From Monomorium pharaonis (lineage: Eukaryota > Arthropoda > Insecta > Hymenoptera > Formicidae): a stretch of DNA of 64,000 nt. The DNA is taken from NCBI RefSeq assembly GCF_013373865.1, contig NC_050472.1:18436136-18500135 (forward strand), given 5' to 3'. The notes beneath the pieces were generated by a model. That model made no database searches. It saw nothing but the letters and a program-made list of their open reading frames with translations, and was not told the DNA's origin. The stretch's first letter is position 1, and each line of letters starts with the position of its first letter. Shown piece by piece: positions 33,741-45,559 of the stretch. Both the position numbers and the translations under genes were made by a program.

Positions 33741-34178
33741 GGCTCTGAGTCGGTTGATGACAATGTCTTAAAATCGCAGCCGGTTGCAATTATTCATGTC
33801 CGAACATGCACATGCAGGTCGATAAGATACAGATGCGTCGAAATTTCTTAAGTAAACAATAAGCTAACAAAAAACTTATTTGAAAGTGTCTGTCGCCAGG
33901 CAATTCGACATGATCACAATTTTTCTTGTGTAATGAAACCAATTTTCTTAACAGAATATTAAGAAATTTTGACAGCGTCTTAATTATTAAATAATTAAAA
34001 TAACCCTCCCCAAAAGTTCGAAGCGATTCATGAAGATTGACCACTGTAAACGTGTTAACAAAAGCAGTATCAATTCGAGAATGGCGGCCGGCAATGCCGC
34101 GCGCGCACGCGTCGTTTGCTAGCGCGTGGCGAGGCGCTCGCGTTCCAATTACTTTAATCGTTAATATCTCGAGAACTA
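33741..34178. other. no gene
   Basis: Mixed composition, with a GC-rich patch at 34080-34140 (GCCGCGCGCGCACGCG). No supported feature. Confidence 0.5.
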
Positions 34179-34787
34179 CTCGAGCAGAAATGAATCTAGT
34201 CGGTCCGATTTTAAGGCTAGTAGCTAGATAATACTGACTAGATAAGTTTTTTGGCTAGTTATTAGCTCGTGACTGGCTAAATATTCGTAGCCAGTTTTAA
34301 TGATCTAGTTATTGTCTAGTAACTACATGTAAAATATGCTGTTAGATAGCGCTGCTTTTCTAGAAAACTTAATCTAGTTGCCATATAGCGGCTAACCATT
34401 TTTAATTGGTCTTAAGATCTAAAAGAAAGATTATGTTATTACATAAAAATACTATATAATAGTGCCATCTGTAAAGTTTATTATCTACGTTACTACTAAA
34501 CAATTACTAGATATATTTTTATGTTATAACATAACCTTTCTTTTGGATCTGATGACCAATTAAAAATAGTTAGCCACTACATGGCAACTAGATTAAGTTT
34601 TCTAGAAAAGCAGCACCATCTAACAATATATTTTACATGTAGTTACTAGACAACAACTAGATCATTACAATTGACTACAAATATTTAGCCAGTCACGAGT
34701 TAATGACTAGCCAGAAAACTTATCTAGTCGGTACTACTTCGCTACTAGACACAAAATCGGATCGACTAGATTCATTTTCTGCTCGGG
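34179..34787. mobile_element. CTAG-rich palindromic MITE
   Basis: Ends (C/T)CGAGCAGAAATGAATCTAG and inverted CCCGAGCAGAAAATGAATC. The arms share TTTCTAGAAAACTTAATC-type and TAGTTACTAGACAA-type blocks in mirror order. The target duplication is unclear. A further partial copy lies at about 34810-34860 and is continued after 35907. Confidence 0.75.
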
Positions 34788-34860
34788 ATATTATCATATC
34801 TGATATATGATGACTAGACAACAACTAGGTCACGAATAATTAATTATAAATTTGTAGCTA

Positions 34861-35905
34861 CCCAGATAGCACAAGGACATCCATTGTATGTCTAATGGAT
34901 ATCCGCTTCTGGACATTCGGACGTCCATTAAGAGTCCAAGTAAGGTTCGTCGGACATTCGATGGACGTCCATAGGATATACGTTTGGCACAATTTTGTAC
35001 GTTCATAGAAAGTCCTTTAATGGACGTCCATGGGATATACGTTTGTTATAATTTCGGACATTTATAGAAAGTCCGAAATAAACCAAATTTTGGACCTATT
35101 ATGATTTGATTATTTCTTTTGGGCCTTTTTCAATTAAAGGGCTTGCTGCAATAGTGGGTTAATCCACATTTTGTAAAAATCATCGACATAAAGTATGGAC
35201 TGCGCATTTCCTGCAAAAAGCTCTTGAAAAGTGTCCGGCAGAAAGACAAAGAGGAGACATGGTCCAGGTCAATTTCTTTCTTTGTCTAGCGCCCATTATG
35301 CTACTGATTAGACAGAGACAGCTTGACCCAGACCAATTGCTGTGTCCCTCTTTTGGTCGGAAAAAGAAACGAAAAAAAAAAAAACGAAAAAGAAAAAAAA
35401 ACAATAATAAAAAAGAAAAAGAAAAAAACGAAAATAAAAAAACAAAACGATAAAAAACGAAAAAGAAACAATAATGTATTATAACAAACATTTAAAAAAA
35501 TACCAATAATTAATTGTGTTAATAATAAATAAAAAAATAATACATATTATTTCATATTATTTCATATTATATCTAAAAGTATAACAATTAAAATAAATCT
35601 TTTGAAAATTAAAAATAATATAATTTATTATTATTTATAAATTAATGTTAATTAGAACTATTGTAAATAATATATATTTAATTTACAATATTTCTTTTAG
35701 ATTATATAATAAAAATAAAGATAAATTATGTAAAAGTAAGATCCAAGTGCGGACATAAATCAGATATCCAGCATAAGATGTTCTGAATAGAACATCCGTT
35801 TTAATTCAAATGGACATCCTATGAATGTCCATTTTATGTCCATGAACATGTGGACCTGAATTGGACTTAAAATGGACGTCCTTGGAACATCCAGTGCTAT
35901 TTGGG
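34861..35905. mobile_element. CCCAGATAGC element, TA-flanked
   Basis: Ends CCCAGATAGCACAAGGACAT and inverted CCCAAATAGCACTGGATG, flanked by TA. Ends have repeated ATGGACGTCCAT-type palindromes. The centre has an A-rich (AAAAAGAAACG)n tract, which explains the lysine-rich ORF. TIR style matches the CCCAGCTAGC elements at 39951 and 54916. Confidence 0.82.
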
Positions 35906-36002
35906 TAATGACAAGCTAGCAAAGTGAAAGAATAACCTTACTTTTTCATCTATATCGCTTATTGTCTGTTGCACTATTTGGCTTATAAAAAACCAAAATA
36001 AG

Positions 36003-38329
36003 ATGAACAAACAAGAAAGAATATGTAAACGTGTTCGAAAACATCGGTTTATTCATTCAATATTAGCGAACATTGCCTCATGTCCTAATTCTTCAGGTAA
36101 ATACAAAATCTTGTCCTTGACCAAGCGAAGACGGATATTTCCTTTCAATACAGCAATTTAGGACATGTATAAAGGATCTTTTCTTTCTACAATAAACCAC
36201 GAAATATTTCTTTCAATTATATTTGTATTTAGGAAACACTCTGTATATCTTCTTTTATATAAATAAGATAGTCATGACATTTCATAATTTTATTATATTT
36301 ACAAAATTATTATTACTCAGATGAAGTTGATCGAACAAATTGTACAGATAAACTTAATACTGCAAGTACTTCATTCGAAGAACGAAATAATGTAACTACG
36401 TCAAGTAATTTCTTTCTTAACAATGATGTAATAAAATCTCCAAAAATTGATGTTGATGTTAATTGTAATAATACCGATGACGATACTGATACTAATAATG
36501 ATGATATTAATATTGGTGCAAAAAGTAATAAGAATAGTATTATACAAAGTCACAAGATGATCCTGAAATTGAAGAATTGCGGAAGTGGGCTGTACAATGT
36601 AATATCCCATTAACACATCTTGATAGTTTATTAAAAATCTTACGAAAAAGGCTTTGGGCAAAACTTCCCCAGACTGGTAAAACCTTTTTAAATACAGTAA
36701 AAGCTACATATACTATAAAACCGATGAAAGGAACAGGTGGTGATATCGACGAGTATGTTTATTTAAAGGAATTGAAAAAGGTCTAATTGCATAGATCCAA
36801 ATGTACATCAAGATAGTACTATATATCTCAAATGAATGCTGATGGGGCTTCACCATATAATTCAAGTACAAAACGATTATGGCATATTATGCAAAGTTTT
36901 CTTTATCCAGATATATTATATTTTTCTTTTCTTGTAGCAATGTATTATGGAGATACGAAACCAGGCAATATTGAAGAGTATATGAATGATTTTATTCAAG
37001 AAATAAATTTACTACAAAAGAATGGCATATACATCGGTGAAAAAAGTATGCTGTACAATTAAAACATATTATTTGTGATATCCCAGCTAGGAAATTTTTT
37101 AAACAAATTAAAGGGCACGGAGGATATGCTGCCTGTGAACGATATGAAGTTTATGGGAAATGTACAACATGTCCAAATCAACTTGTTGTCTATCCTGATT
37201 CTGATTGTACTGAAAAAACAGATTAATCATTCAGAATCATTCAGAAGACAACAACAAAAAGAATATCACGTTAATGTATCACCATTATTGCGTATAGATC
37301 CACCAATTGACATGATCGCTACTTTCTCTTTAGATTTTATACATGAGTTGTTTGGGAGCCACAAAAAATTTTATGTAATGGATTTAATATTTAACAAAAC
37401 CGCTGTAAGACTTAAGTCGACTCATCGGCAAGAATTATTCAAACGAATAGTACATTAAAACCTTTTACGCCTCATGAATTCCAACGAAAACCTTGGCCAT
37501 TTATTCCAAATTTGAAAGCATCAGAAATCCGCGTTATAGCATTATACGCTGGTCTTGTCATATTTATGGGAATTTTAAGTAATGATTTATATAATCATTT
37601 CTTACTTTTCAGTACTGCTTTGCGAATTCTATGTATGAAAGAGTTTGCACAAAAGTATAACGATGCCGCTAAATCTTATTTGAAAAACTATTTCTTACTT
37701 TTACCTAAGTTTTATGGAGAAAAATCTCATATATTAAACGCACACTATCTTATACACATAGCAGACGATGTTCGAATAAATAACTGCACGTTTAATGAAA
37801 TATCAGCATTTCCATTTGAAAATCAATTGGGATTGATGAAAAAATTCTTACATTCAGCTGATAAGCCGTTGACTCAAATATGCCGACGTATGCATGAAAG
37901 CAATATTATTAACATGAAAACAGTTATTCCGCCAAAATTGATTATTTTGAAGCAGAAAAATATAGATAACAATAAAAAATCGCTCTTAAAATTAAAATAT
38001 CAACATTTCTTTGTTACTGCTAAACAACTAAATAATTTATTTATGTTAAATGATTGTAGTATTATAAAAATAGTAAACTTAGGTTATTATTGTAAGCATG
38101 AAGATAATATAAAAATAAGTGGCGTACGTTGGATGTAAAAAAAACCTATTTTTGAATATTCTACAAATTCTGTAGATTTGTACATGTGGCAATTAAAAAA
38201 GAACCATCCAAAGACATTGTAGTGTTTAAATTAAAAGACATTAAATATAAAATGTTTCAAATGCTGGTCCCTTATACAAAAAATAATATCAAACTTGAGA
38301 AAATATTTGCTGTACCTTTACTTCATTAA
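36003..38329 (+). pseudogene. Tnp2-like (CACTA-type) transposase, two exons, frameshifted
   Basis: Exon 1 (36003-36096) starts MNKQERICKRVRKH and ends at donor GTAAAT. Exon 2 begins after CAG at 36321, with an acidic Asn/Asp-rich stretch, then DDPEIEELRKWAVQCNI. Next come VAMYYGDTKPGNIEEYMNDF, CDIPARKFFKQIKGHGGY with ACERYEVYGKC (zinc-knuckle-like), and FSLDFIH. A long C-terminal part (PHEFQRKP, FAQKYNDAAKSYL, FENQLGLMKKFLH) ends at a stop at 38327. Frame breaks lie near 36790, 37048, 37210, 37350 and 37460. Known: such proteins resemble Tnp2 of En/Spm-type elements and occur in many copies in insect genomes. Inference: dead copy. No terminal repeats were identified, and superfamily placement is from motif style only. 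Confidence 0.72.
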
Positions 38330-38830
38330 ATATGTAAGTATGTATGAATGTTTAAAAAAGAGATATATGTATACGTATATGTCTACATACACATGTATAT
38401 GTATGCATATGTATGTATATGTATGTTCTGTGTAGAAGATAAATATTTAACTCACACATTTAAGAATTACTTTGTTTATTTGTTGATGCGTTTTTTTTAA
38501 GTGGTTTTCTCAGTAGGCCTAATCCACTAAAAGATGAAATATAATATATAGCTTGGCAGGAAAAGAAAATTTTATATATTGTAAGACTTACAATATAGTC
38601 ATTAGAATAATTTTAATGAATTTTGCGGTGCAGGGCATTATTTCTTATACAGAGATGCTCCTGAGACAAAGCGTCACGTGCGAGATCGGCGGCTCGGCCG
38701 TCAAGGCCGCGCGCGGTAGTGGAAGCATAGGGGGCAGCGCTTCGGGAATCGACTCGAAAAGGGCAACTAGACTCAAGCACTGATTTAGTGCAATTAACGA
38801 ACATTTAGATTAAAAAAAGAACTTTAATGC
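38330..38830. other. no gene; TATG-type microsatellite and a GC-rich island
   Basis: 38370-38430 is a TATG/TACA compound repeat. 38655-38765 is a short GC-rich island (GGCGGCTCGGCCGTCAAGG) of unknown origin. Confidence 0.5.
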
Positions 38831-39589
38831 AATTAACAGTAATATAACTAAAACATTAAGTTTATTATTAAACTCCCAGCTTTTTGCGAGTGGCAAACGT
38901 ATCTATTTTAATCTACGCATATTACTTATGCTTAAGGCGATGCTGGACTGCCTCTCAAACTTGATCGAGGTCGATAATGTAGAGTCATTCATGCACATCA
39001 TTAATGATATTTTGTATATATTTCTTTTATAAATTTGGAAATTCTTTTCCAGAATTAAAGTACACATATTAATATCTATCTGTGAATTGGACTTTATATC
39101 GAGGACAAACAAATTTTTTTTTATTGCTTTACTTATCGACTTTTTACGCGTATATAACCTAAATTTTTGTTTCACAATTTCATCTCAATTAGGAACTAAA
39201 ATCTAATTTTCGAAACTCGACACTGTTTGTTCTCGTCGTCTACTAGTCTGTGAATACGAATTTCGTAGGTACAAACTGTAGATCTTTTATATCCAGTGAA
39301 CACAGTAATATAGTAGCAATGTAACAGCAATGTAACCGAATATAACAGGTTACGTTACTCTGAAATTACACGTAAATTACATGTAAGTTACAATTTCCGA
39401 CTCAGCAATATAACATGTTATAATTACATGTTATCTAACCGTCACACAACAGTTACAAACAAAAATAAAATAAAATAAAAATTTCATTTTTTAAAAATTA
39501 TTTTTATCAACAGCACATACTAAATTTAGGATAATTTTTTATTAGTTAATTAAATTTAAATTATGTTATTTTTTATTCTATTCTTACTT

Positions 39590-39665
39590 GCCGCTGCTAG
39601 ATTTGAACCCGGGACCTTAGGATGACGAACCTTGTACTCTACCTGCTACGCCAATTTGACTCATC
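39590..39665 (-). other. tRNA-like sequence within A2
   Basis: Minus strand has TTGGCGTAGCAGGTAGAG (box A-like) and GGTTCAAAT (box B-like). Same module as in A1 and A3. Confidence 0.5.
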
Positions 39666-39950
39666 GATATAGGTACTTGTTATTGTCTACATATACCTAT
39701 ATGTTATAAACTGACGCAACTATATTATTTTTTATAAAAGCAATTAAATTTTGCAAAACATATTAAAATTAAATAACATTAATTTATTTACTTATTAATT
39801 TTATTGTTAAATTTATCTTTTTCCATAACCTTAATAATTTGATGGAAATTGCGATTTATTTAGCACTAATCTTTGAAGTGTTCAAATGATTAATTAGATG
39901 ATTAATTATATAGATCATAATTCTAATAAAAATTGAATAGTATACATTTA

Positions 39951-40996
39951 CCCAGCTAGCAAAATGACGCAAACTTTGCGCGAAGTTTGCCACAAACTTG
40001 AGCAAACCTTTGCAACAAAATTACGACAGGGTGTGTCCACATTAAGCTTAGCTTTTGCTGGCAAGGCTTGTTGTAAATAGTATTATTTTACGCATATTTT
40101 ATGCAAATAACAGGGTAAAATTTACTAGTAAAGCATAACAACAAATTTGCAGCAAGAACAAGACAAATCTTGCTGTACACAATATGATAGCAAATTTGTG
40201 GCAAGAATAGAGCAAACCTTGCTGTACATAGCATGATAGCAAATTTGTGGCAAAAACAAGGCAAACCTTGTTATGCACAATATGATAGCAAATTTGTGGC
40301 AAGAACAGGACAAATATTATCGAAATTTAAATCAACAAAAATGATTATTAGACTGAAATATTAGACTGATTAGTCCAATATTAAATGTGAATGGTGCAAT
40401 CGTACTTGGTTCTCTGTTCTCGACGAGCCCCTTTTATTAATCCAGTAGGTAAATCTTTTTCACGAGAAGTGCGCCATCTCGAGATAGTAAAGTCGGAAAT
40501 AAAGTTTAAAACTCGATAATGCAACCCTGTTATTTGCATAAAATGTGCGTCATACTATTTGCGACAAGCCTTGCCAACAAAAACTAAGCTGTTTACGGAC
40601 ACACCTTGTCGCAATTTTGTTGCGAAAGTATGCTCGGCAAGTTTTATTTTGTTCTTGCTACTAATTTGCCGTTATTCTGTGCTTAACAAGATTTCCTGTT
40701 TCTGCCATAAATTTATTGTCATGTCGTGTAGCAAGGTTTGCTCTGTTATTTGCTTAAATTTTGCATTTTATTGTGTCGGAACAAATCTTGTAATTTCTAT
40801 ACGTAATATTTATGTACAAGTCTTTCTCTGTTATTTGCAGCATCGTGTGATGAAAACTTTTGCCGTAAATTTGCTCGAAACTTTTAGAAAACAAAGCAAC
40901 AGACAATTACTTGTCATAAAATTGTTGTCAAAATTGAAACAATCCTTGCTGTAAAGCTTTCACGATATGTGATTTTAACAGGCCTGGCTAGTTGGG
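39951..40996. mobile_element. CCCAGCTAGC element, copy 1, TA-flanked
   Basis: Ends CCCAGCTAGCAAAATGACGC and inverted CCCAACTAGCCAGGCC, flanked by TA. The intact site is seen in A3 (reverse of 43855-43870: CATTTATTATTCTG), proving TA duplication. Cys/Leu-rich ORFs are shadows of the internal repeats. Second copy at 54916. Confidence 0.93.
40138..40320. repeat. about 60-bp tandem repeat, three to four units
   Basis: GATAGCAAATTTGTGGCAAG recurs every 59-60 bases with AACCTTGCTGTACA between. The same array is present in copy 2 (about 55096-55270). Confidence 0.85.
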
Positions 40997-41630
40997 TATT
41001 ATTCTGTTTTTGTTCAGCACATGATGAATTTAGATTTTGTGCATTTTTTGTGCGCAGTAATTGTAGACAAACCGTTATTTTTGAAAACATTATCTTTATA
41101 ATAATTTTTTTTTATTATCAAATAGATCTGTCATTCAGAATGTTATAATGTTGTCTGATTTCTGAGTCAACTACGACGCATCGTTTCGTAATAACATTGA
41201 TACGAACGTGTTATGTTACGATTATACAATTTTTGTTGAATAACTGTAACGCCAAAACGATGTATAACAGCTATATCACTTGCGTATAACAAATATTACG
41301 TAACAGGTTATTTCCATGTCATATAGCACCTACATATCACAAGAATAACAATGTTAAATTACATGTAACTTCTATGTTATATTGCCGTTATAAAATGTGT
41401 TCACTGGAATATTAAGCAAACATTGTTATGATGTGACAGCAAATTAACAATTTTTTCTCGTTTTTGGAGGAAATTTCACTCCACAGACTGATAACAATGC
41501 GTATTCTTTTATTCTGGAGAAGGATTTAAATCTATAAAAGAAAATCTATAAAAGAAATAAAAAGATATTGTTGAACAAAAATTACTATCTTTTTGTTGGT
41601 AAAACAGACAACTCCAGCATCCCAAGTTAA

Positions 41631-42180
41631 GAGGATGCTAAACTGCCCATCAAACTTGATTGAGGTCGATAATGCAGAGTCATTATTTATCCTTGTTCAT
41701 GAAAAAATTTGCTTTAAAATACAAGTTATATAGCTTATACTTACAAATAAATAGTGTCTCGCAGTTTGGAATAGAAGGAATAAGACTATATTTGTCAAAT
41801 TACGTTTACAAGCCGTAAAAAAACATATTTATGTAATCAAAAATTTTATTCATTTAAGCGCTTTTATTTTTAAAATATCTTTTTTGTACGGCTTGTAATC
41901 GTAATTTGACGATTATAATCTTATTCCTCAATTTATTCCGAACCCGGGAACACCATTCATTTGTACGTATAAGCTACATAACTTGTATTTTGAAGCAAAT
42001 ATTTTTATGAACAAATAAACTTTAAAAAATTTTTTGCATTTTTGGTCTTTATCTAATCGTTCCCGGGTTCATTTGTGTACGTACTTTAAAAGTGTAAAAG
42101 GATTATCAATTCTGTAAATTCAATTCGAAATTAAGTAATAAATACAGAATGTCGGTAAAACACACGGCTTTAGCATCCTC
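41631..42180. mobile_element. TTAA-flanked palindromic element T5, abutting T4b
   Basis: Ends GAGGATGCTAAA and the exact complement, with TTAA at 41627-41630 and 42181-42184. Arms 41690-41830 and 41870-42010 are reverse complements. It shares the left TTAA with T4b, so it inserted in that TTAA. Confidence 0.8.
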
Positions 42181-42184
42181 TTAA

Positions 42185-42504
42185 CGCAAAGTCAAATCTG
42201 AGTCACCAATTTTTTCCCCAAAACAATTTAATTTTATTAGTATAGGCGATTTACTTCATTGATATGTTTAAATATATCCGGTTGTAAGAATGAATTAAAA
42301 AACATCTTTGTTGAACAACGTTTACCTTTATCAAACTTTATATGTAAATGCAAATATTTCTTCTATATTTAATTTTTACATCGCAATTTTTTGAAACCAA
42401 TTCGATGAAAAGTAATTTGTGTTAATTGGAATAATCAATCGGCTACGAATTTTTGAATACATTGGAGTTTTGATTGCGACATGTGAGTGAAATATTAAAC
42501 TAAA
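42185..42504 (-). repeat. repeat R, copy 2 (right part), then A/T-rich flank
   Basis: 42185-42290 is the reverse of 31191-31217 joined to about 31468-31545. The left part of this R copy is at 38830-38931. 42300-42504 shows no feature. Confidence 0.7.
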
Positions 42505-42961
42505 GGAATGCGATTGGCGAACGAGATGAGAGAACGGAGGCAACGACAGTGAGAGAAAGAGGCGAGAGAGAGAGAGTCGAATGGAGAGGAGAGAGAGAGA
42601 GATACGGAGGAGAGCGAGAGAGACGGAGAGAAGAGAGAGAGAGAGAGAGAGAAGAGGAGAGAGGAGAGAGAGAGAGGAGAGAGAGGAGAGAGAGGAGGCG
42701 AGAGCGAGAGGAGAGGGAGAGAGAAGAGAGAGAGAGAGGAAGAGAGAGGAAGCGGAAGGAGGAGAGAGAGGAGAGAGAGAGAAGAGAGAGAGAGAGACGA
42801 CGAGAGAGAGAAGCGACTATGACGAGAGGGAGATGCGCGGAGAGAGAAGAGCAGTAGCGAGTCGAGGAGATAGACGAGAGCAGATGCTAGAGTAGAGCGC
42901 TTTCTCTCTCTCTCGTCTCGCTCACTCTTCTCTCTCTCTCTCTCTCTTCTCTCTCTTCTCT

Positions 42962-42997
<36 letters not shown>

Positions 42998-43000
42998 ATA
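42505..43000. repeat. long (GA)n tract followed by (CT)n tract
   Basis: A purine-rich run of about 370 bases and then a pyrimidine-rich run of about 100 bases, able to fold back. Arg/Glu ORFs here are artefacts. Confidence 0.93.
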
Positions 43001-43439
43001 TTCTCACCGGTAGGATGTTAGGTCGGTTACAAAGCTGATTGGCCGGAACGGTTAACCCAGGATTCTGCATAAATTTCTAATGAAGGCGCAACAGTTGGGT
43101 AACCTGCTTGGAGCCCATTTAGCAATAGTGGCGGCGGCGCAGTATTGCGTAACATCCATTTCCATTTTGACCTATTTCCTCTTGGCACTTCGTGTGTCCA
43201 CTGTTACATCAATGATCCAATTGATCTGCATAAGACATGACATCTCTAATCCTCTCATCTATTTCCAACGACTCTGGAAACATTGACAAAATCTGGATTT
43301 ATAATCCTCCTTTTCTCTCTCTGCATCTGTGATATTTTTGCGCGATAAATTATTTCTCTCGAAAAGCAACTTTTCCAGTTGTTAACGAGTTTTATATATA
43401 ACGAGTTTTACAATTTATCAATACCGACTTTTTACACTT
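43001..43439. other. no confirmed gene; unrecognised 68-codon ORF at 43080-43286
   Basis: More balanced composition. The ORF reads MKAQQLGNLLGAHLAIVAAA and is hydrophobic in its middle, but I recognise no family and see no splice context. Confidence 0.25.
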
Positions 43440-44513
43440 CCCAGTGAACACATTTTATAGCGGCAATATAACATGGAAGTTACAATTAATTTAACATTGT
43501 TATTCTTGTGATATGTAGGTGCTATATGACATGGAAATAACCTGTTAAGTAATATTTATTATACGCAAGTGATATAGCTGTTATACATTGTTTTGGCGTT
43601 ACAGGTATTCAACAAAAATTGTATAATTGTAACATAACACGTTCGTATCAATGTTATTACGGAACGATGCGTCGTAGTTGACTCAGAAATCAGACAACAT
43701 TATAACATCCTGAATGATAGATCTATTTGATAATAAAAAAAATTATTATAAAGATAATGTTTTCAAAAATAACGGGGGGTTTGTCTACAATTACTGCGCA
43801 CAAAAAATGCACAAAATCGAAATTCATCATGGCATGTGCTGAACAAAAACAGAATAATAAATGTATACTATTCAATTTTTCTTAGAATTACGATCTATAT
43901 AGTTAACCATCTAATTAATTATTTGAACGCTTCAAAGATTAGTGCTAAATAGATCGCAATTTCCATCAAATTATTAAGGTTATGGAAAAAGATAAATTTA
44001 ACAATGAAATTAATAAGTAAATAAATTAATGCTATTTATTTTTAATATGTTTTGCAAAATTTAATTGCTTTTATAAAAAATAATATAGTTGCGTCAGTTT
44101 ATAACATATAAGTATATGTAGACAATAACAAGTACCCATATCGATGAGTCAAATTGGCGTAGCAGGTAGAGTACAAGGTTCGTCATCCTAAGGTTCCGGG
44201 TTCAAACCCAGCAGCGGCAAGTAAGAATAAAATAAAAAATTACATAATTTAAATTTAATTAATTAATAAAAATTTATTCTAAATGTAGTATGTGCTGTTG
44301 ATAAAAATAATTTAAAAAAAATGAAATTTTTATTTTATTTTATTTTTCTTTGTAACTGTTGTGTAACGGTTAGATAACATGTAATTATAACATGTTATAT
44401 TGAGTCGGAAATTGTAACTTACATGTAAGTTACATGTAATTTCAGAGTAACGTAACCTGTTATATTCGGTTACATTGCTGTTACACTGCTACTATATTAC
44501 TGTGTTTACTGGG
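43440..44513 (-). mobile_element. CCCAGTGAACACA family, copy A3 (inverted, uninterrupted)
   Basis: Ends CCCAGTGAACACATTTTATA and inverted CCCAGTAAACACAGTAATAT, flanked by TT. Reverse orientation to A1 and A2. Serves as the empty-site reference for the insertion in A2. Confidence 0.88.
44145..44220 (+). other. tRNA-like sequence within A3
   Basis: TTGGCGTAGCAGGTAGAG, then GGTTCGTCATCC in the anticodon position and GGGTTCAAACCC as T arm. It is the best preserved of the three. A possible anticodon cannot be assigned safely because the acceptor stem does not pair. Confidence 0.55.
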
Positions 44514-44752
44514 TTGTTACACAATATATCATTGAAGTTGTATTAAAGAATTCTTTAATCTTACCTACAATTTGGATTAAAATTCTTAGAAAATTGTAGA
44601 ATTTTTAGAGCATTTATCTATAAAATTTGAGTATTTACTTTGATAAATCCAGGACAATCTGGGATTTCTTAAGAAAATTTTACAAAATTTAAATAAATAC
44701 TGATAGAGATTTCTAATATTTTTAAGTTTTAACTTATGTATTTACAGTGTGT

Positions 44753-45392
44753 ACAGTATTAGCGATGTGCATATACGATATTTATTAAAACTTCGTAATA
44801 GCTTATTTTGAAATAGCATACAATATTTTCTTTATATGCACGTGACGCACGTGAGTTGCGTGAGAATAGCGATCAAGATTGGCATATTTCACTGTTTGAG
44901 AGTGAAGCAATAATTACCTCGTTACAAGGGGTAGAACTTTGAACTCTGCTTACGAAGTTTGAGTGTATGTATACTTTTTATTTATTAAGGGCTTATTGTT
45001 AGACCGACATTTTGTTGCGGCGAAAATGCCAAACAAAAATTGTTTACACGGGTGAGTCTGTCACGTAAAATGCAAACACCACCTCGTTCAGACGAGCGAC
45101 TTTGCGACGTGACAGAATTGTCCGTGTGAATCAGATAAACTCGCTCATTTGTTCGAGCCCTGAAGAAACTCAAGAATCAGATTGTTAGTAAAAATTTTCA
45201 AACAATTTTAAACGCCCACGCGTGTATTTTGATTTGAGAATTTTAGGATCTATATAGAAAAGAAGGTAGTGTTACAGTAAGTATAATGTCTGTGCTACCC
45301 ATAGGTCTGTATTCATAGTTGAATCTTATTTCAAGACAGTTTTAAACAAATGTCTTAAAATCCTAATAGAACTCTACACATCGCTAATACTG
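44753..45392. mobile_element. inverted-repeat element, possible hAT MITE
   Basis: CAGTATTAGCGATGTG at 44754 is matched in reverse by CACATCGCTAATACTG ending at 45392. hAT-like ends, but no 8-bp duplication is visible. The 62-codon minus ORF inside is not recognised. Confidence 0.6.
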
Positions 45393-45559
45393 TGATTAAT
45401 TAATAACATTTTAGGATAGTACTTGATATGGTCTTAAAAATAATTTAACAATATAGACTATAATACTTTTTTTATTAGGTGATGAATTTTAGTGATTAGG
45501 TACTTATGAAATCTTATGAAATTTTTTTTAGTAATTTGATTATACAGTGGCGGTTTTAA

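Larger units (their letters stand above)
39292..41408 (+). mobile_element. CCCAGTGAACACA family, copy A2, itself interrupted
   Basis: Ends TCCAGTGAACACAGTAATAT and inverted TCCAGTGAACACA. Aligns with A1 throughout and carries the same tRNA-like module. 39951-40996 is a younger insertion. Without it the length is about 1070 bases, as in A3. Confidence 0.85.
38936..41626. mobile_element. TTAA-flanked element T4b, opened by insertion of A2
   Basis: Left end GGCGATGCTGGACTGCCTCT after TTAA (38932). The right end, inverted, is GGGATGCTGGAGTTGTCTGT before TTAA (41627-41630). After removing 39292-41408 it is about 575 bases and matches the intact T4a (47799-48389) in reverse orientation, from end to end. 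Confidence 0.8.

Noticed and set aside
35180..35491. ORFs with Phe-rich or Lys-rich tails
   Set aside because: Caused by the A-rich tract in the centre of the CCCAGATAGC element.
40099..40954. Cysteine-rich ORFs in both CCCAGCTAGC elements that could suggest a small secreted protein family
   Set aside because: They are shadows of the 60-bp tandem repeat and A/T-rich element sequence; frames are not conserved with codon-type substitutions between the copies.
42549..42895. ORFs of about 100 residues rich in Arg and Glu
   Set aside because: They are translations of a GA microsatellite tract; no domain or start context.
18366..44220. Calling the tRNA-like modules as tRNA genes
   Set aside because: Acceptor stems do not pair and all copies sit inside transposable elements.
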